DNA of 8,094 nt from Aquamicrobium sp. (GCA_014860725.1 JACZJD010000621.1:1-8094); one strand, 5' to 3'. Numbered from the stretch's first letter, positions 1 through 5,861 are shown. Made by a program: numbers and translations. Notes: a model not told the origin generated them from the letters alone.

Positions 1-5
1 GCCGC

Positions 6-179
6 CGTCATCCCGGCCAAGGCCGCGCAGCGGCCGCCGAGCCGGGACCCATTGATGCGGACATCGTCGGGCGCGGCCCGGTTCTCATTTCAGCGCATGT
101 CAGCGGCGCCGCACGACCCCGCAACCCGGCCGCGCCGCTCAATGGGTCCCGGCTCTCGCTTCGCTCGGCCGGGATGACG
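6..179. repeat. Large imperfect palindromic element (dispersed-repeat type)
   Basis: Three nested pairs of inverted arms are readable. The outer pair is 6-18 (CGTCATCCCGGCC) with 167-179, a perfect 13-bp match. The middle pair is 39-55 (GAGCCGGGACCCATTGA) with 139-155, a perfect 17-bp match. The inner pair is 70-83 with 123-136, 14 bp with one mismatch, around an unpaired centre at 84-122. The arms are the kind of sequence that recurs between genes in many Hyphomicrobiales genomes; this is recalled, not searched. The element lies past the 3' end of the converging minus-strand dehydrogenase gene and has no T-run at a hairpin base, so it is not a classic Rho-independent terminator. It could be a palindromic intergenic repeat, a non-autonomous mobile element, or a 3'-end mRNA-stabilising or Rho-assisting structure. 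No credible gene lies in 1-247. Confidence 0.8.
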
Positions 180-247
180 CGGTGGAGATGCTGCGCTTCC
201 TTCCCATCCCTTGGGAGCCGAAAGCGACGTCGGTCTTCGGAGCCGGC

Positions 248-1420
248 TCAGGCCGCCTGCGCCGCGGCTCCGTCCTGCCAGCGCAGGAGGTCGGCGCATT
301 CGGCCGGGGTGCGCACGCCGAGGAAGGTCATGGTCTGGTCGATCTCGGTGCGGAACATGGCGAGGATGTCGTCGGCGCCCTTCTCGTCGCCGGCGGCGAG
401 GCCCCACAGCGGCAGGCGGCCGAGGAGCACCGCCTTCGCGCCCAGCGCGATGTATTTCAGCGCGTCGCTGCCGCGGCGCACGCCGGTGTCGGCGAGCACG
501 TCGAGGCGATGCCCGACGCTGTCGGCGATCACCGGCAGCACCTCCGCCACCAGCGGGGCGCTGTCGAGGTTGCGGCCGCCATGCGCGGAGACAACGACGC
601 CGTCCATGCCGAGGTCGGCGGCCGTCACGGCGTCGCGCGGGTCGAGCACGCCCTTGACGACGAGGCGGCCCGGCCACAGCCGGCGCAGCTCCTTCAGGTC
701 GTCCCAGTCGAGCAGGTTCTCGAGCTTCACCGCCTCGGCGATCGACGGCCGGGTGATCGACGAGCGGAACTCCTGCGGATAGTGGCCGTAGGTCGGCATG
801 CCGGTCTCGCGCAGGTAGCGCAGGAGCACCCGGAACAGCCAGCCCGGATGCGCGGCGACGTCGAGCGCGGCGGTGAGCGAATAGGTGAACGGCACGGCGA
901 AGCCGTTGCGGTTGTTGTATTCGCGCTTCGGCCCCATCGGCGTGTCGACCGTGACGAGGAGCGTGGAGACGCCGCATGCCTTCACCCGGTCGAGGAGGGC
1001 TGCGGTCATCGTCCTGTCCTTCCAGACATAGAGCTGGAACCACAGATTGGCGTCCGGCGCGCCGGCCCGCACCTCCTCCACCGTCGTCACCGACTGGGTG
1101 GCGACGCAGAACGGGATGCCTGCGCGCGCGGCGGCGCGGGCGAGCTTGGCCTCGCCGTCATAGGCGCACATGCCGGCGAGCGCCGTCGGCGACACCGCGA
1201 CCGGCATCGCCAGCGTCTCGCCGAACAGCCCGGTGCGCAGGTCGCGCTCGGCATGGCCGGTCAGGACGCGCGGCGACAGGCGGATGGCGTCGAGCGAGCG
1301 GCGCATCGCCGCTATGGCGCATTCGTCCTCGGTGCCGCGGTCGATATATTCGAACAGGCCGCGCGGCAGCCGGCGCCGCGCCATGCGGCGGTAGTCCTCG
1401 GTGTTGAGAAGAAGCGTCAT
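248..1420 (-). CDS. FMN-dependent alpha-hydroxy-acid dehydrogenase/oxidase
   Basis: A 390-residue member of the FMN-dependent alpha-hydroxy-acid dehydrogenase family (LldD, glycolate oxidase, mandelate dehydrogenase). These enzymes oxidise L-2-hydroxy acids to 2-oxo acids, passing electrons to oxygen or to the respiratory chain. Length is normal and the whole TIM-barrel fold is present. Family active-site residues are visible: Tyr25 in EYIDRGTEDE, the PVAVSPTALAGM strand near 73-84, Tyr131 in QLYVWKDR, Asp159 in TVDTP, Lys256 in VVKGVL, catalytic His280 and Arg283 in SAHGGRNLDSAP, the phosphate-binding DTGVRRGSD (311-319) and LLGR (332-335). The common SNHGG is SAHGG here, with the catalytic His intact. 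No clear Shine-Dalgarno sequence precedes the ATG. It lies 86 bases downstream of the regulator gene on the same strand, so the two may share a transcript. The substrate (lactate, glycolate, a longer hydroxy acid) cannot be read from the sequence. Confidence 0.93.
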   Translation of the reverse strand: MTLLLNTEDYRRMARRRLPRGLFEYIDRGTEDECAIAAMRRSLDAIRLSPRVLTGHAERDLRTGLFGETLAMPVAVSPTALAGMCAYDGEAKLARAAARAGIPFCVATQSVTTVEEVRAGAPDANLWFQLYVWKDRTMTAALLDRVKACGVSTLLVTVDTPMGPKREYNNRNGFAVPFTYSLTAALDVAAHPGWLFRVLLRYLRETGMPTYGHYPQEFRSSITRPSIAEAVKLENLLDWDDLKELRRLWPGRLVVKGVLDPRDAVTAADLGMDGVVVSAHGGRNLDSAPLVAEVLPVIADSVGHRLDVLADTGVRRGSDALKYIALGAKAVLLGRLPLWGLAAGDEKGADDILAMFRTEIDQTMTFLGVRTPAECADLLRWQDGAAAQAA

Positions 1421-1444
1421 GGCGTTGCCAGCTGTCTACGCGGT

Positions 1445-1484
1445 CCGGAGCAATCCGGGGAAGGTGCGGGGCGGCTTTCCGCCC
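1445..1484 (-). promoter_or_regulatory. Two small intercistronic hairpins
   Basis: In the 86-base gap between the regulator stop and the dehydrogenase start there are two perfect short stems. GGGCGG (1469-1474) pairs with CCGCCC (1479-1484) around a 4-base loop, and CCGGA (1445-1449) pairs with TCCGG (1454-1458) around a 4-base loop. Neither is followed by a T-run on the minus strand, so full termination is unlikely. They may attenuate transcription or stabilise one side of the transcript. Short GC stems occur by chance in such GC-rich DNA, so the functional call is weak. Confidence 0.3.
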
Positions 1485-1506
1485 GGAATTGCGTGAAAAC
1501 GACGGT

Positions 1507-2181
1507 TCAGGCGACGGTCAGCACCCACAGCACCATGGCGTCGCCCTCGCCGGCCGAGGTCCACACATGCTCGGAGTTGGCGTCGTAGTAGAGCGAATCG
1601 CCCTTCTTCAGCTCCAGCGGCTCGTAGTGGCGGCTGTGCACCACCAGCGTGCCCTCGATGACCATCAGGAAGATCTCGGCGTCGGACTTGGCCCACACCC
1701 GGTAGTCCTCGGGCTTGCGCGCGGTGACGCGGGTGAGGATCGGCGTCACCCGCTTGTTCTTCATGTCGGCGCACAGAAGCGTGTTGTCGCAGGTGAAGGT
1801 CTTGAGCGGCTTGCCGTCGCCCGCCCGGGTGACGCTGCGCCGGCCGGCGGCAGCGACGCCGTTGTCCGAATCGGCGAGCAGCGAGGTCAGCTCGATGCCC
1901 AGCCCCTGCGCGATGCGCTGCATGGTCGAGATGGTCGGCGACAGCTCGTTGCGCTCGATCTTGGAGAAGGCCGAGGCCGAGACGCCGGTCGCCCGGCTCA
2001 CGTCCTGCAGGGTCAGGCCGCGGCTCTTGCGAAGCTGGTGCAGGCGGCCGCCGATGTCCAGCTCCTCGAAGGAGCCGCCGGCCTCGGAGGGACGGGCCTC
2101 CTCGTCGCGGCTGCGGATCACGTCCTGGATGATCGTGCCCTGCTCGGGCGTGCCTTGGTCGAGCGCCTGCATTTCGGACAT
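1507..2181 (-). CDS. XRE-family transcriptional regulator with C-terminal cupin
   Basis: A 224-residue DNA-binding regulator. An acidic, probably flexible N-terminus (1-44) precedes an XRE-type helix-turn-helix at about 45-101 (GGRLHQLRKSRGLTLQDVSRATGVSASAFSKIERNELSPT..., with the typical IERNELSPT recognition-helix end). A linker leads to a small cupin_2 barrel at about 165-222, with the EGTLVV turn, LKKGDSLYYD and the HVW strand. This HTH-cupin architecture is common in repressors of amine and amino-acid catabolism such as the PuuR type; the cupin usually binds the effector. The start at 2181 is chosen because GAAGGGA lies just upstream and because it gives the family's usual length; the frame stays open to 2421 with no family match. 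It is transcribed away from the lyase-oxidase-transporter operon across an AT-rich region with a palindrome, the classic place for a local regulator that also controls itself. Confidence 0.93.
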   Translation of the reverse strand: MSEMQALDQGTPEQGTIIQDVIRSRDEEARPSEAGGSFEELDIGGRLHQLRKSRGLTLQDVSRATGVSASAFSKIERNELSPTISTMQRIAQGLGIELTSLLADSDNGVAAAGRRSVTRAGDGKPLKTFTCDNTLLCADMKNKRVTPILTRVTARKPEDYRVWAKSDAEIFLMVIEGTLVVHSRHYEPLELKKGDSLYYDANSEHVWTSAGEGDAMVLWVLTVA

Positions 2182-2250
2182 GGCATTCCCTTCGTCTTCG
2201 TCGCGCGCGCCGGCCCCCGCTGCGCCGCTGCGTGTCGGCGTGCACCATAA

Positions 2251-2283
2251 CGAAAGCCATGAGCGATGCAAAGAACGCTTTCG
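2251..2283 (-). promoter_or_regulatory. Inverted repeat in the regulator's 5' leader
   Basis: CGAAAGC (2251-2257) and GCTTTCG (2277-2283) form perfect 7-bp arms 19 bases apart, between the predicted regulator promoter and its start codon. The CGAAA core also occurs in the stronger palindrome at 2290-2305, so this may be a second, weaker operator or a hairpin in the regulator's mRNA leader. Evidence is limited to the symmetry and position. Confidence 0.3.
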
Positions 2284-2289
2284 CGATAG

Positions 2290-2305
2290 TACGAAATTTT
2301 TCGTA
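2290..2305. promoter_or_regulatory. Palindromic operator candidate in divergent promoter region
   Basis: The sequence TACGAAA-TT-TTTCGTA has perfect 7-bp arms around a 2-base centre. It sits in the only AT-rich stretch of the window (about 2285-2345), between the divergent regulator and lyase genes. A dyad of this size suits an XRE-family dimer. It lies just downstream of the best minus-strand -10 candidate (TATAAA on the minus strand, 2314-2319), a position that would block the regulator's own transcription. It is about 25 bases upstream of the plus-strand TTGACA, where a bound protein could activate or, less directly, repress. Binding by the neighbouring regulator is inferred. Confidence 0.65.
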
Positions 2306-2313
2306 TAGTGAAT

Positions 2314-2342
2314 TTTATAAACTTTGGTGTTGACAGTTTGAC
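2314..2342 (-). promoter_or_regulatory. Possible promoter of the regulator gene
   Basis: On the minus strand TATAAA (2314-2319) matches five of six positions of the -10 consensus. The -35 region about 17 bases upstream (2337-2342, GTCAAA on that strand) is poor. The implied start near 2307 would leave a leader of about 125 bases and place the 2290-2305 palindrome at the start of transcription. Called mainly from AT content and position. Confidence 0.3.
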
Positions 2343-2358
2343 TGCCCGCCATCATCGT
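2330..2358 (+). promoter_or_regulatory. Probable promoter of the catabolic operon
   Basis: TTGACA (2330-2335) is a perfect sigma-70 -35 box. With the ideal 17-base spacer, the -10 position is CATCGT (2353-2358), which keeps the A at position 2 and the T at position 6, an ordinary match for GC-rich alphaproteobacteria. Transcription would start near 2365, giving about 125 bases of leader before the lyase gene, including the small ORF at 2421. The operator candidate at 2290-2305 is centred roughly 67 bases upstream of that start. Confidence 0.5.
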
Positions 2359-2420
2359 GTCCTGAACGCCGGGGCAAGAAACAGAACACCGCCCGGCGTC
2401 GGGAATTTTTAGGAAAGCCA

Positions 2421-2495
2421 ATGACCAGCCAGCCGGCCGGCGCGCCTCTCGCGCGCCGATCGACCGATGCTGGCTGCCGACAGGAACGACAATGA
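2421..2495 (+). CDS. Possible 24-codon leader ORF coupled to the lyase gene
   Basis: An ATG at 2421 is preceded by a good ribosome-binding site (AGGAAA at 2411-2416, 4 bases before the ATG). It opens a 24-residue frame, MTSQPAGAPLARRSTDAGCR followed by QERQ. Its TGA at 2493-2495 overlaps the lyase ATG at 2492-2494 as ATGA, the usual signature of translational coupling. Two perfect nested stems fall inside it: 2426-2433 with 2469-2476, and 2438-2445 with 2451-2458. Ribosomes on the leader would melt them. The peptide is hydrophilic, has no signal or membrane segment, and has no codon run that points to attenuation by one amino acid. It could be a chance ORF; the strong start site and exact overlap argue mildly for function. 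Confidence 0.4.
   Translation: MTSQPAGAPLARRSTDAGCRQERQ
2426..2476 (+). promoter_or_regulatory. Nested stem-loop in the operon leader
   Basis: CAGCCAGC (2426-2433) pairs perfectly with GCTGGCTG (2469-2476). Inside it CGGCGCGC (2438-2445) pairs perfectly with GCGCGCCG (2451-2458) around a 5-base loop. The structure ends five bases before the AGGA ribosome-binding site of the lyase gene (2482-2485) and is not followed by a T-run. It could protect the 5' end of the mRNA or slow ribosome access to the lyase start. Confidence 0.45.
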
Positions 2496-3391
2496 CGCTC
2501 TCACACGACCAGATCAGCGGCCTCTACACCGCCATCGTCACCCCCTTCACCGCCGAGGGCGAGGTCGATTTCGCCGCGCTGCGCAGGCTGGTGCGCTTCC
2601 AGATCGACGCCGGCGCGGCCGGCGTGGTGCCGATCGGCGGCACCGGCGAGTACCCGGCCCTGTCGCGCGAGGAGCGCCGCGACGTCGTCGCCGTCTGCGT
2701 CGAGGCGGCCGAGGGCAAGCCGGTCATCCCGGGCGTGCTCTCCACCGGCTTCAAGGACGCGGTCGAGGCCGGCAAGGACTTCTCCGCCGCCGGCGCGACC
2801 GCGGTGATGACGGTGACGCCCTACTACGCTGCCGGCGCCGAGGCGGGCATGCGCACCTATTTCCGCAACTACCGCGATGCGGTCGACGTGCCGGTGCTGC
2901 TCTACCAGATCCCGCGCCGCACCACGGTCGCGGTCACGGCCGAGGGCGTGCAGGCCATGGCCGAGGACGGCTCGATCATCGGCATGAAGTATTCCTCCTA
3001 CGACGTGCCGGAATTCATCCGCACCGTCCGCTTCGCCGGCGACAGGATCGCGATCCTGTCCGGCGAGGAGCCGCTGTTCGCCACCCATGTCGTGCTCGGC
3101 GCCAGGGGCGGCGTGCTCGCCTCGGCGACGATCTACCCGCAGATCTGGATCCAGATCTTCGAGCTCGCCCGCCAGAACCGGCTGAAGGAGGCGCTGGCCC
3201 TGCAGGAGAAGATCGACCCCATCGTCGGCGCGATCTTCACCGAGACCAACCCCGGCCCGCTCAAGCGCTACATGGCGCTCGCCGGCATGCCGGTCGGCGG
3301 CGTGCGGCTGCCGCTGATGGAGCCGGGCGCGCAGACGCTGGCGCGGCTGGAGACCGCCGCGCAGCACGCGCTCGCCGCCAGGGTCGCCTGA
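2492..3391 (+). CDS. DapA/NAL-superfamily Schiff-base lyase or aldolase
   Basis: A 299-residue, full-length (beta/alpha)8 enzyme of the dihydrodipicolinate synthase/N-acetylneuraminate lyase superfamily, which forms a Schiff base with 2-oxo acids to cleave, condense or deaminate them. Visible are GGTGEY (49-54, the GTTGE equivalent), PYY (110-112), YQIPRRT (138-144; Tyr138 and Arg143 match E. coli DapA Tyr133 and Arg138) and the Schiff-base Lys166 in IIGMKYSSYD. It departs from true DapA: the first Thr of GTTGE is Gly50, PYYN is PYYA, and the KEATG-like motif is KYSSY. A catabolic lyase or a hydroxyproline-type deaminase (1-pyrroline-4-hydroxy-2-carboxylate deaminase is in this superfamily) is therefore likelier than lysine biosynthesis. 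AGGA precedes the ATG by 6 bases. First full-size gene of the operon; the next starts 15 bases after it ends. Confidence 0.9.
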   Translation: MTLSHDQISGLYTAIVTPFTAEGEVDFAALRRLVRFQIDAGAAGVVPIGGTGEYPALSREERRDVVAVCVEAAEGKPVIPGVLSTGFKDAVEAGKDFSAAGATAVMTVTPYYAAGAEAGMRTYFRNYRDAVDVPVLLYQIPRRTTVAVTAEGVQAMAEDGSIIGMKYSSYDVPEFIRTVRFAGDRIAILSGEEPLFATHVVLGARGGVLASATIYPQIWIQIFELARQNRLKEALALQEKIDPIVGAIFTETNPGPLKRYMALAGMPVGGVRLPLMEPGAQTLARLETAAQHALAARVA

Positions 3392-3406
3392 GGAGAAGCG
3401 CGCGAC

Positions 3407-4837
3407 ATGCTCGACGCCCTCGCGAACATCGTCGGAGACAAGGGCCTTCTCGCCGGCGGGAAGGAGATGGACCCGTTCCTGACGGACTGGCGGGGGCGCA
3501 GGAAAGGCGCGGCGCTCGCCGTGGTGTCGCCGGCGACGACGCAGGAGGTCGCCGCCGTGGTGGCGCTCGCCGCCCGCCAGGGGCAGCCGGTCTTCCCGCT
3601 CGGCGGCAATACGGGCCTGTGCTTCGGCGCGGTGCCGGAGAGCGCCGATCCGGCCAGGCCCGGCATCGTGCTGTCGCTCCGGCGCATGAACCGCATCCGC
3701 TCGATCGACCGCGACGACAACGTCGCCGCCGTCGATGCCGGCGTGGTGCTGGCCGACCTCCATGCCGCGGCGGCCGCGGCCGGGCGCAGCTTCCCGCTGC
3801 ATCTCGGCAGCGAGGGCAGCGCCCAGATCGGCGGCCTGATCTCGACCAATGCCGGCGGCACCGGCGTGCTACGCTATGGCCCGATGCGCGACCTCGTCGC
3901 CGGGCTCGAGGTGGTGCTGGCCGACGGCCGCGTGCTCGACGACATGGCGGCGCTGCGCAAGGACAACACTGGCTACATGCTGCGCCATCTCTTCGTCGGC
4001 GCCGAAGGCACGCTCGGCGTCGTCACCGGCGCGGCGCTGAGGCTGCACCCGCGGATGGAGGCTGCCGCCCATGCCTGGGTCTCGGTGCCCTCGCCGGCCG
4101 CGGCCGTTTCGCTCCTGTCGCGGTTCCGCGACAGCGCCGACCCCTACATCCAGGCGTTCGAGCTGCTGTCGGCCTCGCAGGTCGCGCTGGTGATGAAGCA
4201 TGTCGGGCGCGCCCGCAACCCGTTCCCGGCCGTGCCGGACTGGTCGGTGATGATCGAGCTCGGCAGCGCCGACGCGACGGCGCGGCTCGACGGCATCATG
4301 GAAGCCGTGCTCGCCGGCGCGCTGGAGGAGGGGCTGGCGCTCGACGCCGTGGTGGCGGCGAGCCAGGCGCAGGCCGACGAGATCTGGGCCGTGCGCCATT
4401 CGGTCTCCGAGGCCAACAAGAAGGAGGGCATCGGCATCGTCCACGACGTCGCCGTGCGCACCTCCGACGTCGCCGCCTTCATCGCCGCGGCCGACCGCGT
4501 CGCCGCCGCCCGCTTCCCCGAGGCGGTGCCCGAGGTCGTGTGCCACCTCGGCGACGGCAACGTCCACTACATCCTGATGTTCCCGCGCGCCTTCTGGGAC
4601 GCGCTGCCCGATCCGGACGGCTTCGCGCTCGACGTCGAGGGCGCGATCCACGACGCCGCCGCCGGCTTCCGCGGCACCTTCAGCGCCGAGCACGGCGTCG
4701 GCCGCAAGCTGACCAGCGAGCTGGCGCGGCTCGCCGACCCGCTGCGCTACGAGCTGATGGGCCGGGTCAAGCGCATGCTCGACCCGCACGATCTCATGAA
4801 CCCCGGGGTCCTCCTCGCCGAAGGCGGGCCGTCGTGA
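3407..4837 (+). CDS. FAD-binding 2-hydroxy-acid oxidoreductase (GlcD/D2HGDH type)
   Basis: A 476-residue flavoenzyme of the VAO/PCMH fold. The N-terminal FAD-binding_4 domain spans about 36-215: PLGGNTGL at 64-71, SEGSAQIGGLISTNAGGTGVLRYG at 135-158, and GAEGTLGVVT at 198-207. The C-terminal FAD-oxidase domain spans about 220-470. It keeps the residues used by D-2-hydroxyglutarate, D-lactate and glycolate dehydrogenases: Arg330 in IWAVRHSVSE, the metal-ligand pattern CHLGDGNVHY (His380, His387), SAEHGVGRK (Glu428, His429), and the closing LDPHDLMNPG. These enzymes oxidise mainly D-2-hydroxy acids to 2-oxo acids and pass electrons to a quinone, cytochrome or ETF; no Fe-S domain is fused. AGGAGAA before the ATG fixes the start. 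The substrate is not decidable, but D-2-hydroxyglutarate, D-lactate or a related hydroxy acid from the lyase branch are the natural candidates. Confidence 0.92.
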   Translation: MLDALANIVGDKGLLAGGKEMDPFLTDWRGRRKGAALAVVSPATTQEVAAVVALAARQGQPVFPLGGNTGLCFGAVPESADPARPGIVLSLRRMNRIRSIDRDDNVAAVDAGVVLADLHAAAAAAGRSFPLHLGSEGSAQIGGLISTNAGGTGVLRYGPMRDLVAGLEVVLADGRVLDDMAALRKDNTGYMLRHLFVGAEGTLGVVTGAALRLHPRMEAAAHAWVSVPSPAAAVSLLSRFRDSADPYIQAFELLSASQVALVMKHVGRARNPFPAVPDWSVMIELGSADATARLDGIMEAVLAGALEEGLALDAVVAASQAQADEIWAVRHSVSEANKKEGIGIVHDVAVRTSDVAAFIAAADRVAAARFPEAVPEVVCHLGDGNVHYILMFPRAFWDALPDPDGFALDVEGAIHDAAAGFRGTFSAEHGVGRKLTSELARLADPLRYELMGRVKRMLDPHDLMNPGVLLAEGGPS

Positions 4838-4973
4838 CGGCCGGGGCAATGCCGAGACCCGCCGTTTCCATGGGACGGGAAAACGGGCTTGCAGACCATG
4901 GGGCCAGTCCATGGGGAACCAGGCCGCACCCCGTCGAGGTCGGGATGCGTCTCAACTGAAAGGGAGAAAGACA
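4838..4973 (+). other. Intergenic gap with three CCATGGG copies
   Basis: The 136 bases between the oxidase stop and the binding-protein start hold no convincing gene. CCATGGG occurs at 4868-4874, 4896-4902 and 4909-4915, the last two as CCATGGGG, and CCATGG is itself a palindrome. A frame opened by the ATG at 4911 continues in phase into the binding protein but lacks a good ribosome-binding site and would put 21 hydrophilic residues before the signal peptide. No strong promoter or T-run terminator is seen, so read-through from the upstream genes is assumed. Confidence 0.4.
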
Positions 4974-5822
4974 GTGATTTCACGCAGAGAACTCGCCGGC
5001 ATGATCGGCATGGGAACGGCGGCCGCGGCCGTCGCCGCGGCCTCCGGCACGTCCGCCCGGGCGCAGTCCGCGGAGCAGAGCACCTTCGACCGGGTGATGA
5101 GCACCAAGAAGATCCGCGTCGGCGGCGTCGCCACCGGCACGCCGTGGTGGTGGAAGGACCAGGCCTCCGGCCAGTGGGGCGGCCAGTTCTGGGACATGGC
5201 CTCGGCGCTCGCCGCCGACATCGAGGTCGATCTGGAGGTGGTCGAGACCACCTGGGGCAACGCCGTGCTCGACCTGCAGGCCAACAAGATCGACCTGATG
5301 TTCGGGCTCAACCCGACGCCGAAGCGCGCGCTCGCCATCGACTTCTCCGGCCCGGTCTACGACAGCGCGCTGGTGGTGATCGCCCGCCCCGACTTCGAGG
5401 TGACGACGTGGGCGGCGCTGAACGACCCCGACGTCAAGATCGCCGTCGACGTCGGCTCGGCCCACGACCAGGTCGCAAGCCGCCTGTGCCCGAACGCGCA
5501 GATCATCCGCTTCAAGTCGATCGACGAGGCGACGCTCGCCCTGCGCAGCCGCCGCGCCGACGTGCAGGTGATCTTCTGGATGGGCGGCGTGCGCGCCGTG
5601 AAGCGCGATCCCGGCCTCGGCGCGGTCGCCGTGCCGCAGCCCTTCTTCGGCTCGACCTCGAACATCGGCTTCCGCCGCGAGCCCGACAAGACCTGGCGCG
5701 ACTTCGTCAACGTCTGGGTCGTCTACGCCCGCGGCATCGGCCTGGTGCGCGAGGCGGTGCTGAAGAGCCTCGAGCATGTCGACATCACGCTCGACGACCT
5801 GCCGCCCGGCGTGACCTTCTGA
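4974..5822 (+). CDS. Periplasmic amino-acid-binding protein of ABC importer
   Basis: A 282-residue family 3 extracellular solute-binding protein, the periplasmic receptor of a polar-amino-acid importer. The GTG start at 4974 is chosen because GGGAG (4962-4966) sits seven bases upstream and the signal peptide then starts at residue 1. The leader has a twin-arginine-like SRREL (3-7), a hydrophobic Ala/Gly stretch (8-25) and an ARA cleavage motif ending at residue 30, which suggests Tat rather than Sec export. Mature features include KKIRVG at the first strand, an unusual Trp triplet in TPWWWKD (57-62), TWGNAVLDL near 93-101, TPKRALAIDFSGPVY (115-129, the usual T-x-x-R ligand loop), GSAHD (161-165) and a C-terminal SNIGFRREPDKTWRDFVNVWV. 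The family binds amino acids or opines; the Trp cluster may mark a ring or quaternary-amine ligand, which is speculative. Confidence 0.9.
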   Translation: MISRRELAGMIGMGTAAAAVAAASGTSARAQSAEQSTFDRVMSTKKIRVGGVATGTPWWWKDQASGQWGGQFWDMASALAADIEVDLEVVETTWGNAVLDLQANKIDLMFGLNPTPKRALAIDFSGPVYDSALVVIARPDFEVTTWAALNDPDVKIAVDVGSAHDQVASRLCPNAQIIRFKSIDEATLALRSRRADVQVIFWMGGVRAVKRDPGLGAVAVPQPFFGSTSNIGFRREPDKTWRDFVNVWVVYARGIGLVREAVLKSLEHVDITLDDLPPGVTF

Positions 5823-5831
5823 CGAACGAAC

Positions 5832-5861
5832 CGGCCCTCCGCGCCCCGGCGCGGAGGGCTG
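5832..5861 (+). promoter_or_regulatory. Strong hairpin between binding-protein and permease genes
   Basis: Bases 5832-5845 pair with 5848-5861 over 14 positions with a single G-T wobble (5833 with 5860); the tip probably opens to a 4-base loop. It begins ten bases after the binding-protein stop. No T-run follows, so it is not a full intrinsic terminator. Hairpins here are well known in binding-protein-dependent importer operons, where they stabilise the upstream mRNA and let the receptor be made in excess over the membrane parts; that role is inferred. Confidence 0.7.

Noticed and set aside
90..1043. Minus-strand frame running from the left-edge palindrome into the dehydrogenase gene
   Set aside because: Its tail is translated repeat sequence and its body is a shadow frame of the dehydrogenase; no family match.
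1469..1484. GGGCGG/CCGCCC hairpin as a Rho-independent terminator
   Set aside because: The stem is only 6 bp and has no T-run on either strand.
182..1588. Long plus-strand open frame antisense to the FMN dehydrogenase and running into the regulator gene
   Set aside because: It has low-complexity Arg/Gly/Ala/His-rich translation with no family motif, and the opposite strand carries a full set of catalytic residues. GC-rich codon bias keeps the opposite frame open.
2182..2421. N-terminal extension of the regulator up to 2421
   Set aside because: The extra 80 codons cover the AT-rich promoter and operator region and match no domain; the start at 2181 has a good ribosome-binding site.
2501..3802. 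Minus-strand frame opposite the lyase and oxidase genes
   Set aside because: Antisense shadow rich in His, Arg and Gly with no recognisable domain and no promoter or start signal.
2467..4959. Plus-strand frame of about 830 codons across the lyase and oxidase genes
   Set aside because: Arg-rich shadow in another frame; the lyase and oxidase frames carry complete conserved motifs and proper ribosome-binding sites.
4911..4973. Upstream ATG start for the binding protein
   Set aside because: No good ribosome-binding site precedes it and it would add 21 hydrophilic residues in front of the signal peptide; the GTG at 4974 has GGGAG at proper spacing.
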